Position numbers and translations under genes: made by a program. The notes under the pieces were generated by a model. That model saw nothing but the letters and a program-made list of their open reading frames with translations, did not search any database and was not told the DNA's origin. From Ricinus communis (taxonomy: Eukaryota; Streptophyta; Magnoliopsida; Malpighiales; Euphorbiaceae), in assembly GCF_019578655.1 (NCBI RefSeq), contig NC_063260.1, positions 6,140,501 to 6,204,500 on the forward strand: a DNA stretch of 64,000 bases, given 5' to 3'. Shown piece after piece: positions 1-10,350 of the stretch (positions within the stretch are counted from its first letter, which is position 1; each line of letters starts with the position of its first letter).

Positions 1-263
1 ATTAGTTTTAAAAAATCTAGATTCTCCGTAGTAATAATTCTAAATTTATTATTTTATTTCAGCATATTAAACCTATTGATCAAGCATTAACTAATTGTGT
101 TGATGGACCAATGTTTGTATGGTTAAATATTACCATTGAAATATAATAGATAAAATTATATTTTAATTGAGTGATTGATTAGTTAGGATTGCTATGAGTT
201 TCAGTGGCCTCACGCTACCCATTCCCTAGAGCCGGTCACAGGCCTATAGATTAGGTAATGACA
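1..263 (+). mobile_element. LTR fragment, family R1 (3' part)
   Basis: This stretch aligns by eye with 2960-3225 and 19440-19733. The shared features are an AT-rich body and a 3' end reading roughly 'CGGTCACAGGCCCATAGATTGG' followed a few bases later by TGACA. That ending is typical of plant Ty3/gypsy LTRs. The left part lies outside the window, so only about 260 bases of the LTR are visible. No coding potential is seen. Confidence 0.6.
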
Positions 264-811
264 TGTCCATTGTAGGATTCAAGAAGTTGAAGAATTTGAT
301 GCTACTATCTGCACACAGCAATGTGCATTGATCATATCAAGTAATAAAATGATAAGTAAGATATCATTCCGCTGAAGACTAATTGTGAATACTGTTTTCA
401 ATCATATACTAATATTTAGCAAACACGATGTTGTTTGGATATAGTGAAAATTAAAAGTAAACTAATGTAGTAAACTAATGTTAAAAATAAGAATTAAATC
501 AATTGAAAAATTTATCAAAGACAAAGATTATTCAGGTAATGAATTCCTCCTAATAAGATAAATACTTCATGAATTAAATAGCAGCTAAATCAAATCAATG
601 AGTTGAATTGGCATTCTACAAAATTAGGTAAAAATCTTTCTTAAGTGATTAAACTCCTAATTCCTGTGAGGAGGGAAAGAAGTCTCTTCTCAAACACACT
701 CACTTAGGTAATGCATTAAGATTAAGGAACTATTAAACCGAAGAATTTTATAAATCTATCTCTAATATCCTAATCAATCTTCAATCCCTAAGATGTGATC
801 AATTCATAAAT

Positions 812-816
812 AGTTA
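812..816. repeat. Left target-site duplication of the solo LTR
   Basis: AGTTA directly precedes the TG of the LTR at 817 and is repeated at 3226-3230. The uninterrupted repeat copy B reads AGCTA at the matching place (58142-58146), so this is the pre-insertion sequence. Confidence 0.7.
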
Positions 817-3225
817 TGTAATACCCGTAATTTTTTTAATAATAATAATAATATTAGTAATAACTAATAACGAGTTTTTATTTAATTTAATTTTACTTTA
901 TTTTAATTAATCTAATTGAGATGATTTAAAATATAATTTTAATGCTAGACAAAAATAAGGAATTATTTTTCTATATCTAATTAGTTTGATTTTTAAAAAA
1001 ATTAATTAAGTAGATTCCTTAGGAGATAAATTATATATATATATATATATCTCTCCCAATATGAATATATGAATTAAATATTATATTTGAAAGTTATGAA
1101 AGAATTAGTAGATAATATTTTTTATAAAAGAATTTATTGGGGAATGACAAATTTTAATTAGAAAATGATGTTGGTTTAAATTGGATAATAGTTAGCAAAT
1201 TGATTATTTAAGTTAATTAAGTGTTAGGACTAATTTGAGAATTAATTTTGAAATAAGGACTAAAAGTATAATCTCCTTAATATGGGGTTTAAATGAAAAT
1301 TTTCATGGTTGGTATTTTTATAATTAAATATGTCAGTAAGGGCATTTTAGTAATTTCACCTTCAAAAGGAAGGATAAATAAGTAATTCTCTATTTTAATA
1401 ATTGTAATTTGGCCCAAATTAAGTAGTTAGGGGCTTAATTGAAAAGCTAAAGAAAAATTGGAGGGTTAAAATAAAATTTTGCAGGTAGAAATTGTTAGTA
1501 ATTAAAAGAAGATGATGGACTAAATGGTTATTAAGAAAAAATTGAGGGACTAAATTTCAATTAAGAAAGAAAGAAAGAAAAAGAAGGAAAGAAAGAAATG
1601 GGATATCGACATGTCGGAGAAGAAGGAAGAGGGAGAGAAGAGGAGCTGCCCTCCATCGAGGTCGAGGCGAGCTAGCGGTAGGCATGCTCGGATTGTCGAT
1701 CGGACTCCGGCAGCTGTAGGTGAGTCGACCGGGTGGTCAAACGTCTCGGTAATCCTATAGCCCGTTGATTTTAGAGTTTGTTGATAAAAACTATGTGATT
1801 AATTATTGTGTTAAGCACCATAAAAGTTATGTGAGGTTTGTTTATTGAAATAATTAGTTTGCCAATAATTGTGATCTGTGATGTGTCGTAGAGTCGGAAT
1901 AAATGATATAGTTTTGATGGCCCAACTCCTATTATTTCATTGTTGAAAATTAGAAGTGTTTCCGGCGTTCGGACCCGTTATCTTTGGGAGGGGGGAGGGG
2001 AGGTAGACGTTCAGTATTTAGATGAGGTTCACTGAATTTCGGTGAAAATGATCCGAGTCAAAATTCTTAGACAGTCGATTCTAGGAGTCTAGGCCTAGGA
2101 ATATTTGTTAAATGTTTTACTTTCATTGATTGAATTGTTCCCGTAAATAGATAATCCGTCAGTTCAACTCGCTCCACCTGAGGCATTAGAGCAGAGCTAG
2201 GAGGTCGTCAGAACTGTGAGTTAAAGTCATATATCTGCTACATGTGTCATGCTAAAGTTTTACATAAGCAATTATGATTAAATGATTTAAGATGTTAATT
2301 ATTTATTTTAATTACTATTCATATATGTATCATTTTCTACATCATTGCTTGTTGACTCGGGATGATACGATAGTAGAACATGCCACCTGATGGGTTGCAT
2401 CAGGACCCCGTGCATATCGCTGTGAATATGAGACAAGTAGTAAAAGGTAAATTTGGAACTTGCCCTGGTCAAGTTCAATTCTCTAGGCCATGTAGAGTGT
2501 GTTTGCCGGAGTAAAGGCCCCTGGTCGAGCGTTATTCTCTGGGTGCCGGCTTTATTGGAAATTAAATGACAAGACTGGATTTAAGGACCTTGGTCGAGCT
2601 TCCTCTCTGGGCACCAGTCTTGTTGGAGTGAGAGAGCTGAAAGACTAAGGCTGCTAGTGTTGGGAGTTAGAGTTCTGCTGAGGTACTCGTCCCATAGTAT
2701 GTAAAATTTATTTTATAGAAGCATATGGCATGACACGTGTTTTTGCATGATGCAGTATTTTATTTTAGTTAAAAAATATTTTATTGAAGTGTTTTATCCA
2801 TTTTGAATATATAATTTTAACTCACTCTCGAGACTGACAGTTTCAATTTTACTGTTTTTCAGGTGTTGTTAGTTTTTCTGTAGTTATTTTTCTCTAGCAG
2901 CCCAACTCCTTTATCTTTGGGTTAATGTAACTGATTTTTGGTATGTTTGACTTTTAAAAATCTAGAATCTCCGTAGTAGAAATTTCAGACTTATCATTTT
3001 GTAAATTCATATAAATTCAGGTTTTGCCTAATTATGCTGGCAGATCAAATTAAAGGTGTACTATCTGGGTGATTAAAAGTTAGTGATGGACTAGTGTTGT
3101 AATGGTTAGAAATTGAATTATACCTTGATTGAGTTAGTGAATGGTCAGGCTTATTATGGGATTTGGTGATTTTACGCCTACCCATTCTCTAGTGTCGGTC
3201 ACGAGCCCATAGATTGGGACATGAC
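817..3225 (+). mobile_element. Solo LTR of a Ty3/gypsy-type element, family R1
   Basis: The element begins TGTAATACCC and ends ...GGGACATGAC(A), and is flanked by AGTTA on both sides. At about 2.4 kb it is long for an LTR, as in several plant gypsy lineages. It contains purine-rich and GC-richer stretches around 1560-1740 and no coding frame. The flanking repeat continues across it (copy B shows the empty site), so no internal gag-pol region remains; recombination between two LTRs would explain this. If the last base is counted as CA, the duplication is the 4-bp GTTA. Confidence 0.75.
1031..1050. repeat. TA dinucleotide microsatellite
   Basis: A pure TA run of about 20 bases lies inside the solo LTR. 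Confidence 0.8.
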
Positions 3226-3230
3226 AGTTA
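3226..3230. repeat. Right target-site duplication of the solo LTR
   Basis: The second AGTTA; from 3231 the sequence resumes the R2 repeat exactly where it left off at 811. Confidence 0.7.
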
Positions 3231-4203
3231 TCTCTAATCAATTTATGAAAACAAATCTAATCAATACGTCGACTTATTAATTGAAATAGATGATTAAGCA
3301 ATCAAAGGAATAAGATAACTCATAAGAAATATTTAACTGCATAAACTTGAATCAATCCATACAATATAAATTAGAATTTATCAAAATCCAAATAGCAAGA
3401 AATTAGTCTTTACACATTGCAATCAAGAAATAAAGAATAAAGAAAGAAGATCTCAAACTATTCATGAGTGAGAAGTAATGAAATTCTAATATGAATCTTT
3501 AATCTTAGAAACAAAGGTGGGATTGATGTTCTATCTTGAATAATACCCAATAAAACCCTAAGAAATGAAAGAAAATGAGTTCTCTAAAGGTTACTCTCTC
3601 TAAAAATGAAGTAATGATGGAATCTCCTGTCAAATAATCCTAAAAGTTCCTTAAATAGTGAAATAACACAATCCACATGGGGACCACATGGGTAGCCACA
3701 CAGTTATGCAAAGTCTTTGACTTTTCATAGCTTGAAATCTCCTTCTAAGTCACACATGGAGGTCACACGGGCGAGTAGGCTTCCCGTGTGAACCCTTCTA
3801 AGCTTCAGCCAATATGGAATAAATGACACGGAAAGGCACATGGGTGTGCTATCTTTTTGTGTTAAGCTTTCTTCAAAATTGCCAACTTTACCAACTTGCA
3901 TGGGTGTATGCTCCTCTTGTCAGGATAAAAAAATTTCAACCATTTTAATGTATTTCACTCAAAATGTGACACGGGAGTGTAGTTTCCCATGTCATGCCCA
4001 TATGGAGCTTAATCTTGGATAAAAAATGTCTTTTCTTTTGTCTGATTCTCATGCTTTTTGATTTCAATCACCTTCTTGATATGTATTATCCTCAAAATGC
4101 CTAAAAGAACTAAAAACCAAGCTTAAACAAACAAATTAAACTTAATTGAAGATAAAATCAATATAGAAAAGAGCTCAATAGTAAGTGCTTTTAGCACTTA
4201 TCA

Positions 4204-5074
4204 GATTGTTGCAAGATTTTCTTACCGGACACAGAGTTTGTGAAGATGACACAAAGGAGTCTAGATATCAAACTGAGAAAAAATTTCAAGGTTCATGGAA
4301 TTTTGGGATTTTTATGAACTTCCTACCGAGGTGTCATAATATAAGGAGCTGTTAGAAATTCAAAGGAGGAACACATTCATTGATGCTTATATCAAGAAGT
4401 TAATGCACACAACATTGTCCTAGCAAACATCACATCCTTAGAATCATGTGTTCTTCCATTATTATGAATAATGATAAGTAGTTTCCGACTACATAATCTT
4501 TTCAGGTAACCTCCCCTCATGGTCTTCCTAATAATATAATTGTTGTCATATTATCGTGGGAGGATAATTTTATACTGATTGTAGAAAGTTTTCTTCCTTA
4601 TAAGGTTCAATTTGATGAACATTGTTAACCCCGAATTTTAATGCTCAAACTCTCTTTACTGGCATTATTCTTAATGGGGGTGCTTATTCTATTAAAAGTA
4701 CACACCAGCTTGAAATGCAATTTTGGATTTTTCTCAATCTAGCTTTCAATTTTTTACACAATTAAGATTCATTTTGGCTCTACCTTTACCTCAAAAAGTG
4801 AAAATCTCTATATGGCATATTTGTTTTGTTTTTGTCCCTCCCATGAGCAATCTACTAAAGCATCATGTTACTTCCACTATCAATTGTCCTAGGTATATTT
4901 CCATGTTGAATCAATTCTACATGCATTATTGTTTTGTCCTTCTACAATGGAGTTTTAGGAGTGTAATACTTTTGTTGATATTATTTTGAGTATTACATTC
5001 TCTTCTATTTTTATGCTTTTATGTTTCAGGATTCTTTATTGAAATGTGATTTTGAGGTTTTCTTGGTTTATTGT
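4204..5074 (+). pseudogene. LINE reverse-transcriptase remnant, 5' piece (zf-RVT region)
   Basis: From about 4670 the + strand encodes a decayed zf-RVT domain, the zinc-binding region that follows reverse transcriptase in plant L1-type LINEs. Visible pieces are 'AYSIKSTHQ', 'KVKISIWHICF', 'SNLLKHHVTS' and a degraded cysteine/histidine region ending in 'LLQWSF', with stops and frameshifts between them. The region before 4560 is poorly conserved and its assignment is weaker. The frame breaks off at 5074, where a gypsy element is inserted, and the RNase H end of the same LINE resumes at 9620. It is not functional. Confidence 0.65.
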
Positions 5075-5479
5075 TGATGTAGCAGAAGATTTAATAAAGA
5101 GATATCATGAAAGGTTGAAGTTCCACCTTTTATTTGTTTGTTGATTCATACACGATACGCATCAAAATTCACCGATTCAAAAGAATATCAAAAATTGGAG
5201 AATAAGGATCTCGAAGAATTTTATTAACTCTTAAAATTTATTGATACCATTAGCATTACTTACATAGATATTTATAGAATTTTTAAAGTATATTTAACAT
5301 TTAAACTTAATAAATAAAAGTGAAAGTTACACATTTAACTTGATAAAAATTTAAAATTTTATGATTTTCTTTATCAAATTTAATAGTCTCCACCCTTAAT
5401 GACCATTAGGATGTAACCTTTATCACTAATGCCTTTTATCCCGTTATTCCAAGAACTTAAAGTTTGCTGCTTTGCATTA
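5075..5479 (-). repeat. 3' LTR of the gypsy element
   Basis: Direct repeat of 9189-9619. On the + strand it begins TGATGTAGCAGAAG and ends near TTTGCATTA. The - strand sequence just outside it contains a purine-rich stretch (GAAAGGACTAA), which may be the polypurine tract. Confidence 0.8.
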
Positions 5480-7869
5480 GTCCTTTCGGGGTAGATAAAA
5501 TTCGCCCTCGAATTGCCAACTGCATCATCATCTGAAGAATCGCCATGGAAGGGAATTAATTACTTCACATTGAACACATCTGCAATGCGAATATGACTAG
5601 GCAACTTAAGTCAATAAGCATTAGGGTTGATTTTCTCAATAATCTTCCTAGTACTAATCTTTTTTGTTGACAACTTGTTATAATCTCTAGTTGAAAAACA
5701 ATCCTTGGTCTGAACTACCCACATAAAATCACCCAGCTGAAATTCCACATGCATGTGTTTGTAATCTGCATGATGCTTGTATTGAGAATTAACTAAAGAG
5801 AAATTCTCATCACTACCTTATGAACACCTTACAAACCATTCATAAAATTTGCTGCTTTTTTATGAATCTTTATCTTACTCAATAAAGTTATCAAGTCAAA
5901 GTGGTCCTCTAGGCTGCACTGTATAAATACCTGATACAGTTTTTAATCCAAACTCTTGACATGTTCCCCAACTAAGCAATCCAATAGATTTTCAAAAGAC
6001 CTGTTAACAACCTCAATCTGCCCATCCATTTAAGATGATATGCACTACTAAAATTCAACCTTGTATTGACCATCTTCCACAAGCTATACTAAGTGAATAA
6101 GAAACTTGGTGTCTCTATTAGAAAAATAGACGTAGGCTACCCATGTATATTCTACACCTTATGAAAGAATAATTGCGCTATACTAACAACATCTGCAGTT
6201 TTGTTGTAAGGAATAAAATGGACCATCTTAGATAAACGATCAACCACAATAAAGATAGAATCATTACCCTGTTGTGTACGTGGTAATCCCAGCGCAAAAT
6301 CCATACAGACATTTATCCAAGGCTGAGAAGGATTGGTAAAGGCATGTACAGTTTGGCACTAGTACCTACCCATTTAGACACTTCGCAAATTCTACATCTC
6401 TACGCCTACTTTTCTACCTCCTTGCAGATGCTAGGCTAAAAGTAAAAAGCTTGAACTAGTTACAAGTTTTCGTCTCTCTCAACACGTGCTTCACCATGTA
6501 ATTCTCTAATTATTTACAAACGTAAACTACAATTGGGAATACAAAGTTGATTCCCTTTAAATAGAAACCCGTCATGCAACAAGAAATTTGTTTTCTTCGC
6601 AGCTTGTATATCTTGTAAAACTATAGAGAAAAAGGGATTAGTAGCAAGTGAATCATGAAAAGAGTTAAAGCCAAGTACCTCAAGTCTCATACTAATCAGC
6701 AAGCTACTTTAGTGACTGAAAGCATTTACCACATAACTAAACCTTTCCAAATAAGCAGCTCACGCATGTGCAAAGACACCTTATTCTGCCCATGTAAATG
6801 CCTCAAAGAATCATGGTCAATATACATGATGGTTTACCAAGTACCCTACCTTATTTTTTACCATATAACTAAACCTCTCCCAATAAGTAGCTCACGCATG
6901 CGCAGGAGACACCTTATTTTGCCCATGTAAATGCCTCAAAGAATCATGGTCAATATACATGATGGTTTACCAAGTACCCTGCCTTATGTTTTACCACATA
7001 ACTAAACCTCTCCAAATAAGCAGCTCACGCATGCGCAGGAGACACCTTATTCTGCCCATATAAATGCCTCAAAGAATCATGGTCAATATACATTATGGTA
7101 TCCCTGTGAAACAAATAATGACTTTAATGCTTTAGCCTGCATTATTGTATAAAACTTAACATCATAGCTAAATGTCTCATAACTTCTCACGAAATAATGA
7201 TAAAGGTTTGCTATATTGACTCAACATTGCCTCAATTCTCACATTCGAAGCATCTGTACGCAACTCAAATGGCTAAGGTATTTTTTTATTGATTGCTCTG
7301 TTATCTAGATACATATGCTAAGAACCCTCTTCCTTTGGTATTAAGAGAGTTGGTACAACACGTAGGCTCATACTTTCTTTAATATGTCACATAGAGGTAG
7401 TAAACCATCTGGTAACTTATTAGGAAATTCATTATTAAATTCTGCAATCAATGGAACTACTACATCTAGAATTATTATAGGCTTTGCAACCTCTTTCCCC
7501 ATCAACACATATACTGTCTTAAACTCTTACAACTCCTCATTAAACTAAACTAAAGATAATAGATTAGTGCTAGTCCTTAAAAATGTAAACTTTTCTACTT
7601 GTTTGCTAGTAACTAATACAATTTTGACACCATTAAACATAAAATTGTAAGTATTGGCTTGCCCATCATGAGCTACTTTTTTGTTATACTACCAAGGTCT
7701 ACTTTATAGTAAATGACATGTATCCATGGCCACCACATCACACCAAACAATATCTCTATATTTCATACCAATAGAAAATGAAACAAGAGCACGTTTTGAG
7801 ATTATCACCTCACCATCCTTCATAGGCCAAGCTAACTTGTAAGGTTTGGGATACTTCTCTGTTTTATAT
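5480..7869 (-). pseudogene. gypsy pol remnant: protease linker, partial RT, RNase H, integrase
   Basis: Read on the - strand from 7869 downward. First comes the region between protease and RT, with 'CDVVAMDTCHLL' and 'ISKRALVSFSIG' recognisable. RT starts with 'VPTLLIPKEEGS' and 'YLDNRAINK', then jumps directly to the RNase H start 'FELRTDASNVRIEAMLSQ'. The rest of the RT palm, including the YxDD catalytic motif, is absent. The RNase H 'IDHDSLRHL' segment is tandemly repeated (6728-7099). Integrase-like sequence follows to about 5480, heavily broken. Stops and frameshifts occur throughout, so this is a dead copy. Confidence 0.75.
6728..7099 (-). repeat. 132-bp tandem repeat (2.8 copies) inside the RNase H region
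   Basis: Three units start at 6728, 6860 and 6993 (spacing 132 and 133); the third stops at about 7099. On the - strand each unit encodes the RNase H block 'IDHDSLRHLHGQNKVSP' followed by 'YLERFSYVVKHKAG'. The 132-bp spacing equals 44 codons, so repetition kept the frame originally. Confidence 0.85.
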
Positions 7870-8239
7870 GGGTACCTGTTTACCGAATCTGTTTATAATA
7901 ATTAAATTCTAAAATATATTAACAAAATCTATGTAAACAAAAAAAAAGTACAAAATGTAAATTAATAAAATCTAAATATTCACATTAAATATTCAATATA
8001 TTAATATAATCTAAACATAAATTTAGTACAGTTTAAAATAAATAATAAAAATATAATATAATCTAATAAATTTTAATATATTCGGGTTCAGGTAACGGGT
8101 ACCTATAGGTTCAAATCTGAACCCATCCCGAACCCAATACAGATAATAAAGTTAAATTCTAAATGCGACCCAAACTCATTTACTATTATCTGAATCCTTC
8201 TTAGTAGGGTTCGGTCAGGTCAAGTATCCAAAAATACCC
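7870..8239. mobile_element. Small non-coding insertion with GGGTA/TACCC ends
   Basis: An AT-rich, non-coding 370-bp stretch separates gag and pol parts of the gypsy element. It begins GGGTACC and ends AAATACCC, giving short inverted ends, and holds several GGGTTC/GAACCC words. It interrupts an otherwise recognisable gag-to-pol reading on the - strand, so it looks like a small later insertion. I could not define a target duplication. Confidence 0.45.
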
Positions 8240-9165
8240 GCTTGACTGTCATCCATAGTGCTACTGCTATTGATAGCCCTAGCCGCCTTATTACCATTCC
8301 CTCTTACATGACTAAAATTGCTACCAATAACATTGCTATTATTTCCTACACTGAAGGAATTACCTGTACCACCATCATTAATACGTTATGTCTATTTTTC
8401 AACCAACAAAGCTCTCTAATATGCAGCTGAAATAGATACATGTTCAAAAGGTTGACGGTCTCCTATATTTGAACCGGAAGGCCACTAATGTATCGTGTCA
8501 CCAATTGATTTTCTATCTCATGAATCTTACTCCTTACTATTAATTGATAAAACTCAGTTGTATAAAAGTCGACATATTTGGTTCCTTACCTTAAATTTTA
8601 TAAATGTTGGTACTTATTCCTTGAAAATCATATGGTAGTCAGAATATAGGTGCTTCTTCATCTTTTCCTACATTGTAATCGATCTGGACAATTTCAAATG
8701 TCATCACCATGCCATCGCTCTATTGTAAAGCTTGGTTGTACAAAGGTATAAGTTTATCTTTAGGAACTCCCTTGAAATCTAAATTTTTCTCAACAACTGC
8801 CATCTAATCTAAAAATTCTTTCGGCTGAAGGCTGTCATGGAATTTTGGTATTTCTATTCTCAAGCCCACCTCCCAACACCTTGTTTTCAGCAAGTTTTCT
8901 AAGTCTTCTTTATGGGATTTCTCATAAGTGTCTTCGTCTTCATCGCCTATATTCAACACATCATCAAAATCATCCTGACGATGATTCCTTCTTTGATTAG
9001 GATTAGGATTACCCCGATTCTGATATGCAAGCAAATCAACCATTCTTTGCGTCATCTATTTCATGTGTTGTTCCATTCATTGCTCCAATTGCATTATGTT
9101 AGCACTTTCATAAACTTCTTTTACTAGTGTGGTGTTCCATATCCTAAGCGGTATGGCTATTAGGA
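8240..9165 (-). pseudogene. gypsy gag remnant
   Basis: On the - strand an N-terminal stretch reads 'MTQRMVDLLAYQNRGNPN', then an acidic segment and 'LRIEIPKFHDSLQPKEFLD', the pattern of a plant gypsy capsid start (a path to 'pFxG...peeFldWl'). Further down, broken pieces correspond to the rest of the capsid and a low-complexity Ser/Asn-rich tail near 8242-8430. Stops interrupt the frame. It lies directly after the primer-binding site, as expected for gag. Confidence 0.7.
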
Positions 9166-9174
9166 AAGAACGCA

Positions 9175-9186
9175 GCTCTGATACCA
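9175..9186 (-). other. Primer-binding site (initiator tRNA-Met)
   Basis: The - strand reads TGGTATCAGAGC, the usual 12 bases complementary to the 3' end of plant initiator tRNA-Met, two bases inside the 5' LTR. It fixes the - strand orientation of the element. Confidence 0.85.
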
Positions 9187-9188
9187 AC

Positions 9189-9619
9189 TGACATAATAGA
9201 AGCTTTAATGAAAAGATATCATGAAAAATTGAAGTTCAACTTTTTAATAGTCTTTTGAATTACACAGAAATTCCAAACAAATAAGAATTAAAATTCATTG
9301 ATTCAAAATAATATCAAAAATTGGAGAATGAAGAGAAATATGTCTTTAAAGGAATTTTATTAAATTTAAATAATGAATTGATACCATTAGCTTTGCTTAC
9401 ATAGGTATTTATAAGATTTAGAAAGTGACTTTTAAATTTAAACTTAATAAATAAAAGTGAAGTTATACATGTAACTTAACAAAAATTTAAAATCTTTTAT
9501 GATTTTCTTTATCAAATTAAATAACCTCCATCACTAATTACCATTAGGATGTAACTTTTATCATTAATGCCTTTTTATCCCATTGTTCCAAGAACTTTAA
9601 GGCATGTTGTTCTGCATAA
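9189..9619 (-). repeat. 5' LTR of the gypsy element
   Basis: Direct repeat of 5075-5479, beginning TGACATAATAGAAG on the + strand and ending near TCTGCATAA. It is followed at 9620 by the ATTGT target duplication. Confidence 0.8.
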
Positions 9620-10350
9620 ATTGTTGGATGGTCTAGTACTCTTGCAATTTTCATATTCATAATGGTTTGCATATCACCCCTTCATCTATTTATGATTGGG
9701 CTAACTTATTTCCTAATGAGTATAGGCTAGTAGTTATGGCTCGAAGTAATAAGGATGTTGATGCGGATAATAGATATACCTATTCAAATAGAAAGTGGAC
9801 TAAGCCGGATAGATGATTGTATAAACTGAATGTGGATGCTGCTTATGATGTTGGTAAGAGTTTAGGTAGTGTGGCTGTTGTCATTAGGGATATTCAAGGT
9901 CTGCATATTGCTTCTATTGCTGAGTCTATTAGCTGTGTTTTTTCCATTATGATGGCTGACTTGTAGGCAGTTCTGAAAGTTTAAGTTTGCCTAGAGAGAG
10001 AGTGTAGGGTGAACGGTTTATTGGTGGAGTCAGATTCACTTTTTACAATTTCTTTGGCTGAGGTATTATTGTTGCAGATATTTTGGCATTGGCAAGTTTC
10101 GCACAGGTTTCAACTTTTATTCATGCTAAGAGATTATGTAACATAGCGGCTTATGGTTTGGCAAAGTATACTGTGTAGGCGCCTATGGAACATCTTTAAC
10201 TAGAGGATGATAGGCCACTGTGGCTTCATATCTTTATTTCTTTATGATATTTGTAGAGTGTGAGATGGTGGCTTTTTTAAACACTTTTAGATTGATGCAC
10301 TCTTTCTCCTTTATTGATTTTAATGAAGGTTTTTTTTTTTTTTTTTTTTA
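9620..10350 (+). pseudogene. LINE remnant, 3' piece (RNase H-like domain)
   Basis: The + strand encodes the RNase H-like domain (RVT_3 type) found at the C-terminus of plant L1-type LINEs. Visible pieces are 'YKLNVDAAYDVGKSLGSVAVVIRDIQG', given here as motif anchors 'LNVDAAYDVG' and 'VAVVIRDIQG', then 'MMADL' and 'LLVESDSLF', with several stops. A run of about 20 T closes the stretch near 10330-10349. It continues the zf-RVT piece that stops at 5074; the gypsy element lies between. Confidence 0.75.

Larger units (their letters stand above)
297..4203 (+). mobile_element. Dispersed LTR-like repeat R2, copy A, interrupted by a solo LTR
   Basis: This is one copy of a roughly 1.7-kb repeat that begins TGATGC and ends in GCACTTATCA. 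Copy B (57640-59333) is uninterrupted and copy C (59872-60755) is inverted and truncated. The TG...CA ends and lack of a reading frame suggest a solo LTR or a non-autonomous LTR element. Its 3' third (about 3680-3990) holds GC-richer palindromic words such as CACACGGG and CCCGTGTG. Copy A is split at 812-3230 by the R1 LTR. No clear target duplication was seen around the outer ends. Confidence 0.6.
5070..9624 (-). mobile_element. Ty3/gypsy retrotransposon, complete in outline but decayed
   Basis: Two direct repeats of about 0.4 kb (5075-5479 and 9189-9619) enclose an internal region whose coding sense is the - strand: gag at right, pol at left. A primer-binding site matching initiator tRNA-Met lies next to the right LTR. 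The 5-bp word ATTGT occurs at 5070-5074 and 9620-9624 as the target duplication. The element sits inside a LINE, splitting its zf-RVT and RNase H parts. The two LTRs differ at many positions, every coding region contains stops, most of the RT core is missing, and a small repeat is inserted between gag and pol. The insertion is therefore old and the element cannot move by itself. Confidence 0.85.
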
